DNA of 64,000 nucleotides from Streptomyces spinosisporus (GCF_022698145.1 NZ_JALDAX010000004.1:248001-312000), one strand, 5' to 3'; numbered from the stretch's first letter, positions 10,329-19,260 are shown. The notes: generated from the sequence alone by a model not told the origin. A program made the numbers and translations.

Positions 10329-11444
10329 TTATCCGTTCCTTACACGCAAGTGGCCGCTGACCTGCGACGACACCGATCTGCCGACCTGAGTGGACACCGG
10401 CTTCCCGGCTTGCGTGGGCGGTCCGCCCGCCTGTGTGGACAACGGCCGACCCGCCTGGGTGGGCACGGGCCGGCGGGCTCCGTACACCGGCACCCGCAAC
10501 AGCAGGAGTACGACGACGAGTGTTCCCGCGGCGACCCAGAACACCCCGGACTGTGCTGTCCAGCCGATGTGCATGAGCACCGCGACGAGCACCCCGGCGA
10601 AGGCGCCGATGGCGGGCAGGACGATCGCGCCCTGCGGGGTGAGCCCCAACCGCCGCAGCCGGTGGGCGAGATGGTCGGGTCCGCCCCGCAGCAGCGGCCG
10701 CCCGGCCAGCCGCCGCGACAGGACCACCAGGAGCACGTCGGCGCTCGCCACCGCGGTCAGCGGGAACAGCACGCCCGCGCTGTCCCCGAGCCCGTAGCCG
10801 GCCCGGGTGGTCACGGCTGACGCTGCGAGCACGAACCCGGTGAACAGCGATCCGCAGGCACCGAGGCCCACGCGCGCGGGAGGCCAGTTGTGCATGAGGA
10901 ACCCGGTCAGCGCGGCGGCCAGCACGCTCAGCAGCACCGCGTGCCCGTCCATCACCTCGGCGGCTGCACATGCGCCGACCCCGAAGGCGGTGACCACGCC
11001 GATGGTCCCGGCGAGCGAGTCGGCGTGGTCGAGCGTCTTGAAGGCGACGGCGACGAAGACGATCCAGCCGATGGCGAGCAGCCCCGCGGGCACCCCGGTC
11101 TCCTCGTACGGCACCACACTGGCCGCCGCCACCGTCGTACCGCCGACGATGACCCGGGCCTTGACCCGCCGCAGGTCCGCGACGAGCCCCAGCAGGGCGA
11201 CGGCGCCCGCGGCCACCAGGAGCCGTCCGACGCCCTCCCCGACGGGGGCCACGCCCGTGCGCTCCCCGGCGATCACCACCACGCCGGTGGCGAGGACCAC
11301 GGCGACTCCGCCGATCAGCGGCACGGGCCGCTGCCGTCGTCTGCGGTCGAGGATCCCCAGGCGCAGCGCGGGCACCCGCAGCAGCGCGGTGAGCACTGCG
11401 GCGAGCAGCAGGGCGGTGGTGGCAGCGGCGATCCCGTATAGCAC
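10329..11444 (-). CDS. MraY/WecA-like membrane protein with altered catalytic motifs
   Basis: This 371-residue multi-spanning protein belongs by overall pattern to the polyprenyl-phosphate sugar-1-phosphate transferase family (MraY/WecA), which make lipid-linked cell-envelope precursors. The cytoplasmic loop DRRRRQRPVPLIGG (residues 33-46) fits the family. However, the usual Asp-Asp pair is AD at 89-90, the Asn/Asp-Gly loop is TLDHADSLAG (137-146), and the GDAGS-type motif is GACGS (195-199), so a key Asp is lost. The last 55 residues carry TQAG/TQVG repeats. It may be a non-catalytic paralogue. It is upstream of dnaK on the same strand, with HAIR boxes between them. Confidence 0.72.
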   Translation of the reverse strand: MLYGIAAATTALLLAAVLTALLRVPALRLGILDRRRRQRPVPLIGGVAVVLATGVVVIAGERTGVAPVGEGVGRLLVAAGAVALLGLVADLRRVKARVIVGGTTVAAASVVPYEETGVPAGLLAIGWIVFVAVAFKTLDHADSLAGTIGVVTAFGVGACAAAEVMDGHAVLLSVLAAALTGFLMHNWPPARVGLGACGSLFTGFVLAASAVTTRAGYGLGDSAGVLFPLTAVASADVLLVVLSRRLAGRPLLRGGPDHLAHRLRRLGLTPQGAIVLPAIGAFAGVLVAVLMHIGWTAQSGVFWVAAGTLVVVLLLLRVPVYGARRPVPTQAGRPLSTQAGGPPTQAGKPVSTQVGRSVSSQVSGHLRVRNG

Positions 11445-11659
11445 GGATCTAAGTTAGGGGCGAATGTACCAATTTGGCATGAATAACACGATCGCATCGT
11501 CACCAACCTTTAAGGCAACCCTCAGCGACACAGATCACCGAGCCGCTGGCTACAGTGCGACGGAAGATGGGGGTAGTCTCAGACGGACTGCATAAGTTAC
11601 CGCTTAGTAATGTCGAGGATCACCTCGAAGAACCCCTCGCAGGCCCGAGGAGCCCCGAA

Positions 11660-13942
11660 ATGCAACTCGCCGCGATCATCGTGTCGATGGTCCTGATCGT
11701 GGTTGGTGTGGCCCTGTTCGCCCGCGCCATCCTGCAGATCTACAACTTCATGCGGCTCGGCCAGAGCGTGCCCGCCGGTACCCGTACCGACGAGCCCGTG
11801 CAGCGCACCGTCACGGTGGTCAAGGAGTTCCTCGGCCACACCCGGATGAACCGCTGGGGGATCGTCGGCGCCGCGCACTGGTTCGTGGCGGTGGGCTTCT
11901 TCACCCTGCTGCTGACGATCGTCAACGCCATCGGCCAGCTCTTCCAGGCCGACTGGATCCTGCCGGTGATCGGTGACTGGGCGCCGTACAACGTCTTCGT
12001 CGAGTTCATCGGCACGATGACCGTGCTCGGCATCCTGGTCCTGATCGGCATCCGTCAGCTCAGCCACCCGCGCAGGCCGGGCCGCAAGTCCCGGTTCGCC
12101 GGCTCCAACTTCGGCCAGGCGTACTTCGTCGAGGCGGTCATCCTCATCGTCGGCGTGTGCATCTTCATGCTGCACGCGCTGGAGGGCGCCCAGCACCACG
12201 TGGAGGGCTACGAGGCCTCGTTCTTCGTCTCGTACCCGGTGGTGTCGTGGCTGCGGGGCATGGACGTCTCCACGCTGCAGAACCTCACGTACTTCTTCGC
12301 GGGCCTGAAGATCGCGACCTCGTTCATCTGGATGATCGTGGTCGGCCTGAAGACCGACATGGGTGTGGCCTGGCACCGCTTCCTCGCCTTCCCCAACATC
12401 TGGTTCAAGCGGGACGCCGCGGGCGGCACGGCCCTCGGCCCGCTGCTGCCGATGACCTCGGGCGGCGAGCCGATCGACTTCACCGACCCCGGCGAGGACG
12501 ACGTCTTCGGCGTCTCGCAGGTCGAGCAGTTCTCCTGGAAGGGCCTGCTGGACTTCTCCACCTGCACCGAGTGCGGCCGCTGCCAGTCGCAGTGCCCGGC
12601 CTGGAACACCGGCAAGCCGCTCTCCCCGAAGCTGCTGATCATGTCGCTGCGCGACCACGCGCACGCCAAGGCGCCGTACCTGCTCGCGGGTGGCGGCAAG
12701 TCCATGGAGGGCGAGGAGAAGGCGTCCGAGGAGCAGCTGGCGGGCGTTCCCGCCGCCGCGCTCGCGGAGGCCGAGCGCCCGCTGATCGGCACGGCGGAGG
12801 AGAACGGCGTCATCGACCCGGACGTCCTGTGGTCCTGCACCACCTGCGGCGCCTGTGTCGAGCAGTGCCCGGTGGACATCGAGCACGTCGACCACATCGT
12901 CGACATGCGCCGCTACCAGGTGATGATCGAGTCCGCGTTCCCGTCCGAGGCGGGCACGATGCTCAAGAACCTGGAGAAGAAGGGCAACCCCTGGGGGCTG
13001 GCGAAGAAGCAGCGCCTGGAGTGGCTCAAGGAGGTCGACTTCGAGGTCCCGGTCGTCGGCCAGGACATCGAGGACCTCACCGAGGTCGAGTACCTCTACT
13101 GGGTCGGCTGCGCCGGCTCCCTGGAGGACCGCGCCAAGAAGACGACGAAGGCCTTCGCCGAGCTCCTCCACATCGCGGGCGTCAAGTTCGCGATCATGGG
13201 CGGCGACGAGAAGTGCACCGGCGACTCCGCCCGCCGCCTCGGCAACGAGCCCCTCTTCCAGGAGCTCGGCATGGAGAACGTCATGGCGCTGAACATGGCG
13301 TTCGGCGAGGAGCTGGACGACGACGGCAAGGTCGTCGCGGAGTCCGCGAAGCCGAAGTCCGCGAAGAAGATCGTCGCGACCTGCCCGCACTGCCTGAACA
13401 CGATCGGCAACGAGTACCCGCAGCTCGGCGGCGACTACGAGGTCATCCACCACACCCAGCTGCTGCAGCACCTGGTCGACGAGGGCAAGCTGATCCCCGT
13501 CACCCCGGTCGAGGGCATCATCACCTACCACGACCCCTGCTACCTGGGCCGCCACAACAAGATCTACACGCCCCCGCGCGAGATCATCGCGAACGTCCCG
13601 GGCCTCCGGAACGAGGAGATGCACCGCCACAAGGAGCGCGGCTTCTGCTGCGGCGCGGGCGGTGCGCGCATGTGGATGGAGGAGCGGATCGGCAAGCGCA
13701 TCAACAACGAGCGCGTCGACGAGGCCCTGTCGCTGAACCCCGACATCGTCTCCACGGCCTGCCCGTTCTGCCTGGTCATGCTCACGGACTCGATGAACGG
13801 CAAGAAGAACGACGGCAAGGCCAAGGAGTCCATCCAGGTGGTGGACGTGGCCCAGCTGCTCCTCGACTCGGTCAAGACCCCGGTGGACCCGGCGGGCGAA
13901 CCGGAGTCGGAGAACGAACCGGAGCCGGAGCCGGTGAAGTAG
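11660..13942 (+). CDS. FadF-type membrane Fe-S oxidoreductase (heterodisulfide-reductase-related)
   Basis: This 760-residue protein combines a membrane cytochrome-b-like N-terminus (about five helices in residues 1-230), two 4Fe-4S motifs (CTECGRCQSQCP at 302-313 and CTTCGACVEQCP at 393-404) and two C-terminal CCG domains (CPHCLNTIGNEY region and CCGAGGARMW, then ACPFC). That order is typical of FadF/HdrD-like proteins that pass electrons from acyl-CoA dehydrogenase or flavoprotein donors to the quinone pool. ATG 11660 has GAGGAGC upstream. The tail is Glu/Pro-rich. It is monocistronic, with a terminator at 13977-14009. Confidence 0.9.
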   Translation: MQLAAIIVSMVLIVVGVALFARAILQIYNFMRLGQSVPAGTRTDEPVQRTVTVVKEFLGHTRMNRWGIVGAAHWFVAVGFFTLLLTIVNAIGQLFQADWILPVIGDWAPYNVFVEFIGTMTVLGILVLIGIRQLSHPRRPGRKSRFAGSNFGQAYFVEAVILIVGVCIFMLHALEGAQHHVEGYEASFFVSYPVVSWLRGMDVSTLQNLTYFFAGLKIATSFIWMIVVGLKTDMGVAWHRFLAFPNIWFKRDAAGGTALGPLLPMTSGGEPIDFTDPGEDDVFGVSQVEQFSWKGLLDFSTCTECGRCQSQCPAWNTGKPLSPKLLIMSLRDHAHAKAPYLLAGGGKSMEGEEKASEEQLAGVPAAALAEAERPLIGTAEENGVIDPDVLWSCTTCGACVEQCPVDIEHVDHIVDMRRYQVMIESAFPSEAGTMLKNLEKKGNPWGLAKKQRLEWLKEVDFEVPVVGQDIEDLTEVEYLYWVGCAGSLEDRAKKTTKAFAELLHIAGVKFAIMGGDEKCTGDSARRLGNEPLFQELGMENVMALNMAFGEELDDDGKVVAESAKPKSAKKIVATCPHCLNTIGNEYPQLGGDYEVIHHTQLLQHLVDEGKLIPVTPVEGIITYHDPCYLGRHNKIYTPPREIIANVPGLRNEEMHRHKERGFCCGAGGARMWMEERIGKRINNERVDEALSLNPDIVSTACPFCLVMLTDSMNGKKNDGKAKESIQVVDVAQLLLDSVKTPVDPAGEPESENEPEPEPVK

Positions 13943-13976
13943 TCGGCTCTACGGCGCTATCTCTACGGCGCTATTG

Positions 13977-14009
13977 ACGCCCCCATGTCCTACGCGGACG
14001 TGGGGGCGT
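13977..14009. terminator. Terminator after the Fe-S oxidoreductase gene
   Basis: The inverted repeat ACGCCCCCATGTCC / GGACGTGGGGGCGT (one mismatch, short loop) is followed by a T run. It lies between convergent genes and probably stops transcription from both sides. Confidence 0.75.
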
Positions 14010-14035
14010 CGGCGTTTTGCCGCTCCCGGGGGGGC

Positions 14036-14317
14036 TCAGTTCAAGCGCCCCAGCCGCAGGCCACGGCTCTCGGCGACGCGCAGGGCGTCCCGGAGCGCCT
14101 CCGCCAGCCGCTCGGCAAGGAACCGGAGTTCACCAGGGGGCGCGCAGGGGAGCAGGTCCCCGGCGTGAGCGAGCAGTTCTGCACCCATCCCGAGCTGAAT
14201 GGACTCGGTGGCGTCGGCGAGCCGGGAGAGGGGCCCGCCGACGTCGTCACTGATCAGATAACAGGGCTTGCCCTCTTCACCGGCCCAGGGAAGGAGGCGG
14301 GGCGCAGTCGGCTCCAT
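14036..14317 (-). CDS. Conserved hypothetical protein next to GntR regulator
   Basis: This 93-residue protein is mostly helical, with LSRLADATESIQLGMGAELL and LRFLAERLAEALRDALRVAE. No transmembrane segment or known motif is visible. Its ATG overlaps the stop of the upstream gene (TGATG), so the two are coupled. Together with the upstream gene and a divergent GntR regulator it forms a small locus of unknown function. I cannot assign a role. Confidence 0.55.
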   Translation of the reverse strand: MEPTAPRLLPWAGEEGKPCYLISDDVGGPLSRLADATESIQLGMGAELLAHAGDLLPCAPPGELRFLAERLAEALRDALRVAESRGLRLGRLN

Positions 14318-14610
14318 CAGGCGACCTCCGTTCCGTGAATCCAGTACGGCCCCGGCATGTCCAACCCCAGTGCGGCGAGGGCGAGTTCACGCCGCCGTAG
14401 CCGCTGCTCGTGGGCGATGAGGTAGGGGCGTACGGCGATGGTTGCGGTGCCGTCGAGCGGGAGGTGGAGGCCGTACGGGCTGCGGTGGGCCGGGAGAGGG
14501 TGAAGCAGCGGCTCCCGGTGTTGGGCAGGGGACTGCGGTGCGGGTTGGGTTGGGCGCGGGATGAGCAGGAGTCGCGTCCAGGCGGCGAGTCGGTGGATAA
14601 GGTCGGTCAC
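14317..14610 (-). CDS. Hypothetical protein in the GntR-linked operon
   Basis: This 97-residue protein starts at GTG 14610 (VTDLIHRLAAWTRLLLIPRP) and ends GPYWIHGTEVA. The middle contains VRPYLIAHEQRLRRRELALA, a likely amphipathic helix. It is Pro/His/Arg-rich and has no recognised domain. It is the first gene of a two-gene operon read away from the GntR gene at 14775, so that regulator probably controls it. Confidence 0.55.
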   Translation of the reverse strand: MTDLIHRLAAWTRLLLIPRPTQPAPQSPAQHREPLLHPLPAHRSPYGLHLPLDGTATIAVRPYLIAHEQRLRRRELALAALGLDMPGPYWIHGTEVA

Positions 14611-14700
14611 GTCATCAGCTCCGTTGTAGCTGGCGGCCACGCCCCCGGACGGCGCCAACCGTCGCGGGGGTCTGTTCGTGGTCCTACCGTAACGGAGGGA

Positions 14701-14758
14701 GTCCAGGCATGCTAGGTATCACAGGTATTGCGTGAATCGCACGGGTGTCCAGGTATGC
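14701..14758. promoter_or_regulatory. Direct repeat, candidate GntR operator
   Basis: GTCCAGGCATGC (14701-14712) recurs as GTCCAGGTATGC (14747-14758), 46 bp apart, in the divergent gap between the GntR gene and its neighbour operon. Repeats so placed are likely binding sites for the GntR protein. The role is inferred. Confidence 0.5.
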
Positions 14759-14774
14759 GAAAGATAGAGGGGTG

Positions 14775-15029
14775 ATGGAATTCGCTCCTGACATCCCCCG
14801 CTGGCGCCAGGTCGCCGAGATCATCCGACGCCGAATCGCGGACGGTACGTACGCCCCGCGCTCCAGAGTGCCGTCCGTCGTCCAACTGACGTCGGAATTC
14901 GGGATCGCCAACGCCACGGCCCACAAGGTCCTGCGCGCCCTGCGCGAAGAAGGGCTGACCTACACCGAGCCCGGCCTCGGCTCCTTCGTGGCGAAGCGCC
15001 CCGCCGAGGACGGCGACGCGTCCGAGTAG
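14775..15029 (+). CDS. Short GntR-family transcriptional regulator
   Basis: This 84-residue protein is little more than a GntR winged helix-turn-helix: IPRWRQVAEIIRRRIADGTY, PRSRVPSVVQLTSEFGIANA and TAHKVLRALREEGLTYTEPG. It lacks a ligand-binding domain, as in many short Streptomyces GntR proteins of the YtrA/conjugation type. ATG 14775 has GAGGGG upstream. The divergent two-gene operon is the likely target; a direct repeat at 14701/14747 could be the operator. Confidence 0.87.
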   Translation: MEFAPDIPRWRQVAEIIRRRIADGTYAPRSRVPSVVQLTSEFGIANATAHKVLRALREEGLTYTEPGLGSFVAKRPAEDGDASE

Positions 15030-15066
15030 GACCGTCCGCCCGGCGGGGCGCTCACGAGGTCGGGGG

Positions 15067-15393
15067 CTACTCGCTCTTCGGCCCCGCCGACTGTGCCACC
15101 TCGAACGACCACAGCGTCGACCCCGTGGCCGCAGGCTTCGGGCGCTCGCCGCCCTCGCCGGCGCCTCCGTGGGCGGTCTTCATCGTGCCCTCCATCCAGG
15201 CCTGGAAGGATTCCTCGTCGCGCCAGCGCGTGTACACCAGGTACTGGTCGGTCCCCTCGACGGGGCGGAGGAGTTCGAACCATTCGAAGCCGTCGGAGCC
15301 CTCCCCGGCGGAGGCCCGCGCCGCGAACCGCTTCTCCAGGACCTCGCGCTGCTCGGCCGGGACGGTCAGTACGTTGATCTTGACTACGCTCAT
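15067..15393 (-). CDS. Antibiotic biosynthesis monooxygenase (ABM) domain protein
   Basis: This 108-residue protein has the ferredoxin-like ABM fold: VVKINVLTVPAEQREVLEKR at the N-terminus, GFEWFELLRP, then YLVYTRWRDEESFQAWMEG. The family includes cofactor-free monooxygenases and heme-degrading MhuD/IsdG-type enzymes; the strands here resemble the MhuD/IsdG group, but I cannot assign the substrate. The start at ATG 15393 gives the usual length. It stands alone between a GntR locus and the ABC exporter operon. Confidence 0.83.
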   Translation of the reverse strand: MSVVKINVLTVPAEQREVLEKRFAARASAGEGSDGFEWFELLRPVEGTDQYLVYTRWRDEESFQAWMEGTMKTAHGGAGEGGERPKPAATGSTLWSFEVAQSAGPKSE

Positions 15394-15413
15394 GCCCCCA
15401 TCCTCGCGCACGG

Positions 15414-16238
15414 TTATTTCGGGAGCGCGTCGCGTCGGGGGAGGACGTACAGGGCGGCCGTGAAGGCTAGGGCGGCGTAGGCGCAGAAGGCCGCGAAACC
15501 GGTCCAGGGAGCGGCAGCGTTCGCCATCGGCACCGCGTGCAGGATGGCGAGCCCGGCGTTGCCCGGGAAGTACGGCACGGCGGTGTCCTGCCAGGAGGGC
15601 GGGAGGATGGCGCCGATCGCGGGGAGTACGTAGAGCAGTCCGAGGACGGTGGCGATGGCGCCCGCGCTGTGGCGGACGAGGGCCCCGAGGCTGAGCGCGA
15701 GGACGGCCAGCACGGCGAGGTAGAGCCCACCGCCGGTGACGGCGCGCAGGACGCCCGGGTCATCGAGGTCGGCCTTGATGTGCTTGCCGGAGAGCACAGA
15801 CTGCCCGAGGAGGAACGCGCCGAGGCTGCTCACCGTCCCGACGACCAGGGTGACTGCGGATACGACGACCGCCTTGGCGACGAGGACGGTGCGCCGTTGG
15901 GGGACCGCGGTGAAGGTCGTGCTGATCAGGCCGGTGCCGTACTCACCGCTCATGGTGAGCACGCCGAGGACGGCGACGGCGAGCTGGGCGAAGATCAGCC
16001 CGGTCAGGCTCCAGTAGGCCGGGTCGATGGTGTGCCGGGCCGCGAAGTCCTGGTCGTACTGGGAGGCGTAGACGCTGGTGACGACGGCGCTGACCACGAG
16101 GGCGAGCAGCACGGTGAGCAGCAGGAGCCACCGGGTGGAACGGAGCGAGGTCAGCTTGGTCCACTCCGCGCGCAGGACTCCGGGCGTGATCGCGCCGGTG
16201 GGGGCGGCCATGCGCTGAAGGTGTTCGGTCGTGGTCAT
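15414..16238 (-). CDS. ABC transporter permease (ABC-2 type)
   Basis: This 274-residue protein has six predicted membrane helices, beginning with RWLLLLTVLLALVVSAVVTS and including LTGLIFAQLAVAVLGVLTMS. The motif SGEYGTGLISTTFTAVPQR is characteristic of ABC-2 permeases of the NatB/BcrB type. It would export a small molecule or peptide with the ATPase encoded directly upstream, whose stop overlaps this start (ATGA). The divergent two-component genes suggest that a signal at the membrane controls it. Confidence 0.88.
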   Translation of the reverse strand: MTTTEHLQRMAAPTGAITPGVLRAEWTKLTSLRSTRWLLLLTVLLALVVSAVVTSVYASQYDQDFAARHTIDPAYWSLTGLIFAQLAVAVLGVLTMSGEYGTGLISTTFTAVPQRRTVLVAKAVVVSAVTLVVGTVSSLGAFLLGQSVLSGKHIKADLDDPGVLRAVTGGGLYLAVLAVLALSLGALVRHSAGAIATVLGLLYVLPAIGAILPPSWQDTAVPYFPGNAGLAILHAVPMANAAAPWTGFAAFCAYAALAFTAALYVLPRRDALPK

Positions 16239-17167
16239 CGGGCAGCTCCGTCCACGTTCCCGGAGTCGGCCGTGTGGTCCGCGCTGTCGCGGGTCAGTTC
16301 CATGAACGACTCCTCCAACGAGGCGGACTGCGCTGCCAGTTCCAGCAGCACGATCCGGTGGGCCGCCGCCAGGCGTCCCACCGTGGAGACGTCCGTACCG
16401 GTGACGACGAGCCGCTGACCGTCCACCGCCTGGACATGCGCGCCCTGGCCGGTGAGCAACCCGGCCAGTTCGGTGGCCTGCGGGGTGACGACGCGTACCT
16501 CGTCGCGGGAGGTGCGGCCGACGAAGTCCTCGACGCTCGTGTCGGCGAGCAGCCGGCCGCGGCCGATGACGACGAGATGGTCCGCCGTCTGCGCCATCTC
16601 GCTCATCAGATGGCTGGAGACGAACACCGTGCGGCCCTCGGCGGCGAGGGACTTCAGCAGCGTACGGATCCAGACGATGCCCTCGGGATCGAGCCCGTTG
16701 ACCGGTTCGTCGAGGATCAGCACCGGTGGGTCGCCGAGCAGCGCGGCGGCGATCCCGAGCCGCTGGCGCATGCCGAGCGAGAACCCGCCCGCGCGCCGCC
16801 CGGCGACGTCACCCAGTCCGACCTGCTCCAGTACCTCGTGCACGCGGCGCCGGGGGATGCCGTTGCTGTGCGCCAGCGCGAGCAGGTGCTGCGCGGCGGA
16901 GCGTCCGCCGTGGAACGCCTGGGCGTCGATCAGCGCCCCGACCTCGAACAGCGGGCGCCGGTGCGCGCCGTACGGACGGCCGCCGATGGTCACCCGTCCC
17001 GCGGTCGGTGCGTCCAGGCCCAGCACCATCCGCAGGGTGGTGGTCTTGCCCGCCCCGTTCGGCCCCAGGAAGCCGGTCACCCGGCCCGGGAGCACGTCGA
17101 ACGACAGGTCGTCCACGGCGGTGACCGAGCCGTACTTCTTGGTCAGCCCCTCGGCAGCAATCATCAT
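16235..17167 (-). CDS. ABC transporter ATP-binding protein
   Basis: This 310-residue ATPase has Walker A GPNGAGKTTT, signature SLGMRQRLGIA, Walker B LILDEPVNGLDPEG and H-loop VSSHLMSE, with a C-terminal domain typical of BcrA/CcmA-like drug exporters. It pairs with the permease gene that overlaps its stop. The start is ATG 17167 or 17164; longer versions reach into the regulatory gap and are unlikely. A two-component operon diverges from it with a 16-bp palindrome between them. Confidence 0.92.
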   Translation of the reverse strand: MMIAAEGLTKKYGSVTAVDDLSFDVLPGRVTGFLGPNGAGKTTTLRMVLGLDAPTAGRVTIGGRPYGAHRRPLFEVGALIDAQAFHGGRSAAQHLLALAHSNGIPRRRVHEVLEQVGLGDVAGRRAGGFSLGMRQRLGIAAALLGDPPVLILDEPVNGLDPEGIVWIRTLLKSLAAEGRTVFVSSHLMSEMAQTADHLVVIGRGRLLADTSVEDFVGRTSRDEVRVVTPQATELAGLLTGQGAHVQAVDGQRLVVTGTDVSTVGRLAAAHRIVLLELAAQSASLEESFMELTRDSADHTADSGNVDGAAR

Positions 17168-17262
17168 GCGCACCAGAATCCGCGGCCATGAGGCGCCGGG
17201 GCGTCGGCCCGCACGCCGGTTCTGCAGGCCGTCCGGCAGATGTACGGGGCCGGTGTCCGCGG

Positions 17263-17278
17263 CGGATGTACATCCGCA
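17263..17278. promoter_or_regulatory. Perfect palindrome in divergent promoter region
   Basis: GCGGATGTACATCCGC is a perfect 16-bp palindrome between the ABC exporter and the two-component operon. A partial copy, AGATGTAC, lies at about 17239-17246. It is a good candidate binding site for the response regulator at 18583. The function is inferred. Confidence 0.55.
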
Positions 17279-17345
17279 GGCGTACGGATCCGGTCGGCCG
17301 CCGGGCCGACGCCGGGCGACCCCGCCCTGGCTAGCCTTGGGCGAT

Positions 17346-18586
17346 ATGCCCGACGACCTCCCGGAGCGGCCGGCGCGTCCGCTGAGCCGCCGCCTCACCG
17401 CACGGCACTGGACGCTCCTCGACGGGGCGATCGCCACCGCGGCCGCCGCGAACGCGGCAGCCCTCGCGGCCACCCGCCACCCGGAGCCGAGGGGCCTGAC
17501 CTGGGACCTCGTCCGCTACGCGGCCATCGCCGCAGTCTGCCTGCCGCTGCCGTGGCGGCGACGCCGCCCGCTCGCCGTACTGACCGTGATCAGCGGGGCG
17601 GTCGGCGTCTCGATGGCGCTGCATTCCAACGCCTGGCTGGTACAGCTCGCGACGCTCGCCATGTACTCCATGGCGGCGGTCACCCCGCGCCGCCGCTCCC
17701 TCACCGCGCTCGCCGCCGGTGTGCTCGTGGTGTTCGGCGGCGCCCTCGCCGGCGCGTCCGGCAGCCTGTCCGGCGCGCTGGGCTCGGGGGTGCTCCTGCT
17801 GGCCGGCGGCTGGCTGGTCGGGGAGAACACCCGCCGCCGACGCGCGTACGAGAAGACGCTGGCCGAACGCGCCATGGAGCGCGAGGCCCAACGCGAGCAG
17901 CGGATCCGGCAGGCGGCCGTGGAGGAGCGCATCCACATCGCCCGTGAGCTGCACGACTCACTCGCCCACGCGATGAGCGTGATCACCGTGCGCTCCGGCA
18001 TCGCGCGCATGCTCATCGAGAGCCGCCCCGACGAGGCCCGCAACGCGCTGGGCATCATCGAGAGCACCAGCCGCGGCATCATGCAGGAGATGAGACTGCT
18101 GCTGGGCGTCCTGCGCACTCCGCACGCCGAGGCCGACGCCCCCGAGGCCGACGCCCCCGTAGCCCCTGTCGCCCGGCACCCGGCCTCGACCACCTCGACG
18201 AGCTGCTCGCCCGGGTCCAGCAGGCCGGTGTCCGGGTGGACCTCCGAGCGGAGGGCGCTCCGCGGGCGCTGCCCGACAGCATCGGCCGCTCCGCCTACCG
18301 CATCATCCAGGAGGCGCTGACGAACGTCGTCCGGCACGCGGGAGCCACGAGCGCCCGGCTGCGCGTCAGTTACCACCCCGAGGACCTGGCGATCGAGATA
18401 GTCGACCACGGCACCGGCGGCACCCGCCCCGCCGACGCCGTCGCCCCGCCCGGCACCGCGGCCCACGGTCTGGTCGGCATGCGCGAACGCGTCCACCTGT
18501 TCGGCGGCGAGTTCAGCGCCGGGCCGCTGCCCGAGGGCGGGTTCCGCGTCCTCGCCCGTATCCCCACCGACGAGGACACGGCATGA
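17346..18586 (+). pseudogene. NarL-type sensor histidine kinase, interrupted by a one-base frameshift
   Basis: This gene encodes a membrane sensor kinase: several N-terminal helices, a HisKA_3 dimerisation region with ARELHDSLAHAMSVITVRSG (phosphorylated His in ELHD), and a HATPase_c domain. The first frame runs from ATG 17346 to about 18172; the ATPase domain (IIQEALTNVVRHAGA, then GLVGMRERVHLFGG) is in another frame. Adding one C in the C run at 18172-18174 restores a continuous PVAPVAPAPGLDHLDELLAR junction. So either a sequencing error or a recent inactivating deletion is present. The stop overlaps the response-regulator start (ATGA), so the pair was co-translated. Confidence 0.85.
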
Positions 18587-19260
18587 CGATCCGCGTGGTG
18601 GTCGCCGACGACCAGCCCCTGCTCCGCGGTGGGTTCAGGCTCCTGATCGACTCCGCGCCCGACATGCGGGTCGTCGCGGAGGCCGACGACGGCGCGCAGG
18701 CCCTGGCCCTGACCCGTGAACACCGCCCGGACGTCGTCCTCATGGACATCCGGATGCCGCACACCGACGGCCTCGTGGCCACCCGCCGCATCTGCACCGA
18801 CCCCGGCCTGGAGGGCTCCCGCGTCCTCATCCTGACCACCTTCGACCTCGACGAGTACGTCTATACGGCCCTGCGCGCCGGCGCCAGCGGCTTCGTCCTC
18901 AAGGACACCACCCCCGAGGACCTCCTGGCCGCCGTCCGTGTCGTCGCCGCCGGCGACGGCCTGCTGGCACCGCGCATCACCCGGCGCCTGATCGCGGAGT
19001 TCGCCCGACGGCCCCAGTCCGCCCGGGCCCTCGAGACCACCCCCGCCGCCCTGAGCACCGTCACCGACCGCGAACGCGAAGTCCTCAGGGAAGTCGCCCG
19101 CGGCCTGTCCAACGCCGAGATCGCCGTCCGCCTGCACATCAGCGCCGCCACGGCGAAGACGCACGTCAGCCGACTCCTCACGAAACTGGACGCCCGGGAC
19201 CGCGCACAACTCGTCGTCATCGCCTACGAGTCCGGCCTCGTCACTCCAGGCACGCCATAG
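18583..19260 (+). CDS. NarL/LuxR-family two-component response regulator
   Basis: This 225-residue protein has a receiver domain with acidic pocket VVADDQ, phosphorylated Asp in DVVLMDIRMP (D near residue 54) and conserved Lys in FVLKD, followed by a LuxR-type helix-turn-helix (TDREREVLREVARGLSNAEI, TAKTHVSRLLTKL). It should be phosphorylated by the kinase encoded just upstream and control the divergent ABC exporter. Its ATG overlaps the kinase stop. Confidence 0.95.
   Translation: MTIRVVVADDQPLLRGGFRLLIDSAPDMRVVAEADDGAQALALTREHRPDVVLMDIRMPHTDGLVATRRICTDPGLEGSRVLILTTFDLDEYVYTALRAGASGFVLKDTTPEDLLAAVRVVAAGDGLLAPRITRRLIAEFARRPQSARALETTPAALSTVTDREREVLREVARGLSNAEIAVRLHISAATAKTHVSRLLTKLDARDRAQLVVIAYESGLVTPGTP

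Noticed and set aside
13985-14338. 117-codon plus-strand frame after the Fe-S oxidoreductase
   Set aside because: It begins inside the terminator hairpin and is antisense to a better-supported coupled gene pair.
18172-18174. Programmed ribosomal frameshift in the sensor kinase
   Set aside because: No slippery heptamer or pseudoknot is evident and kinases of this family are not known to need one; a missing C is simpler.
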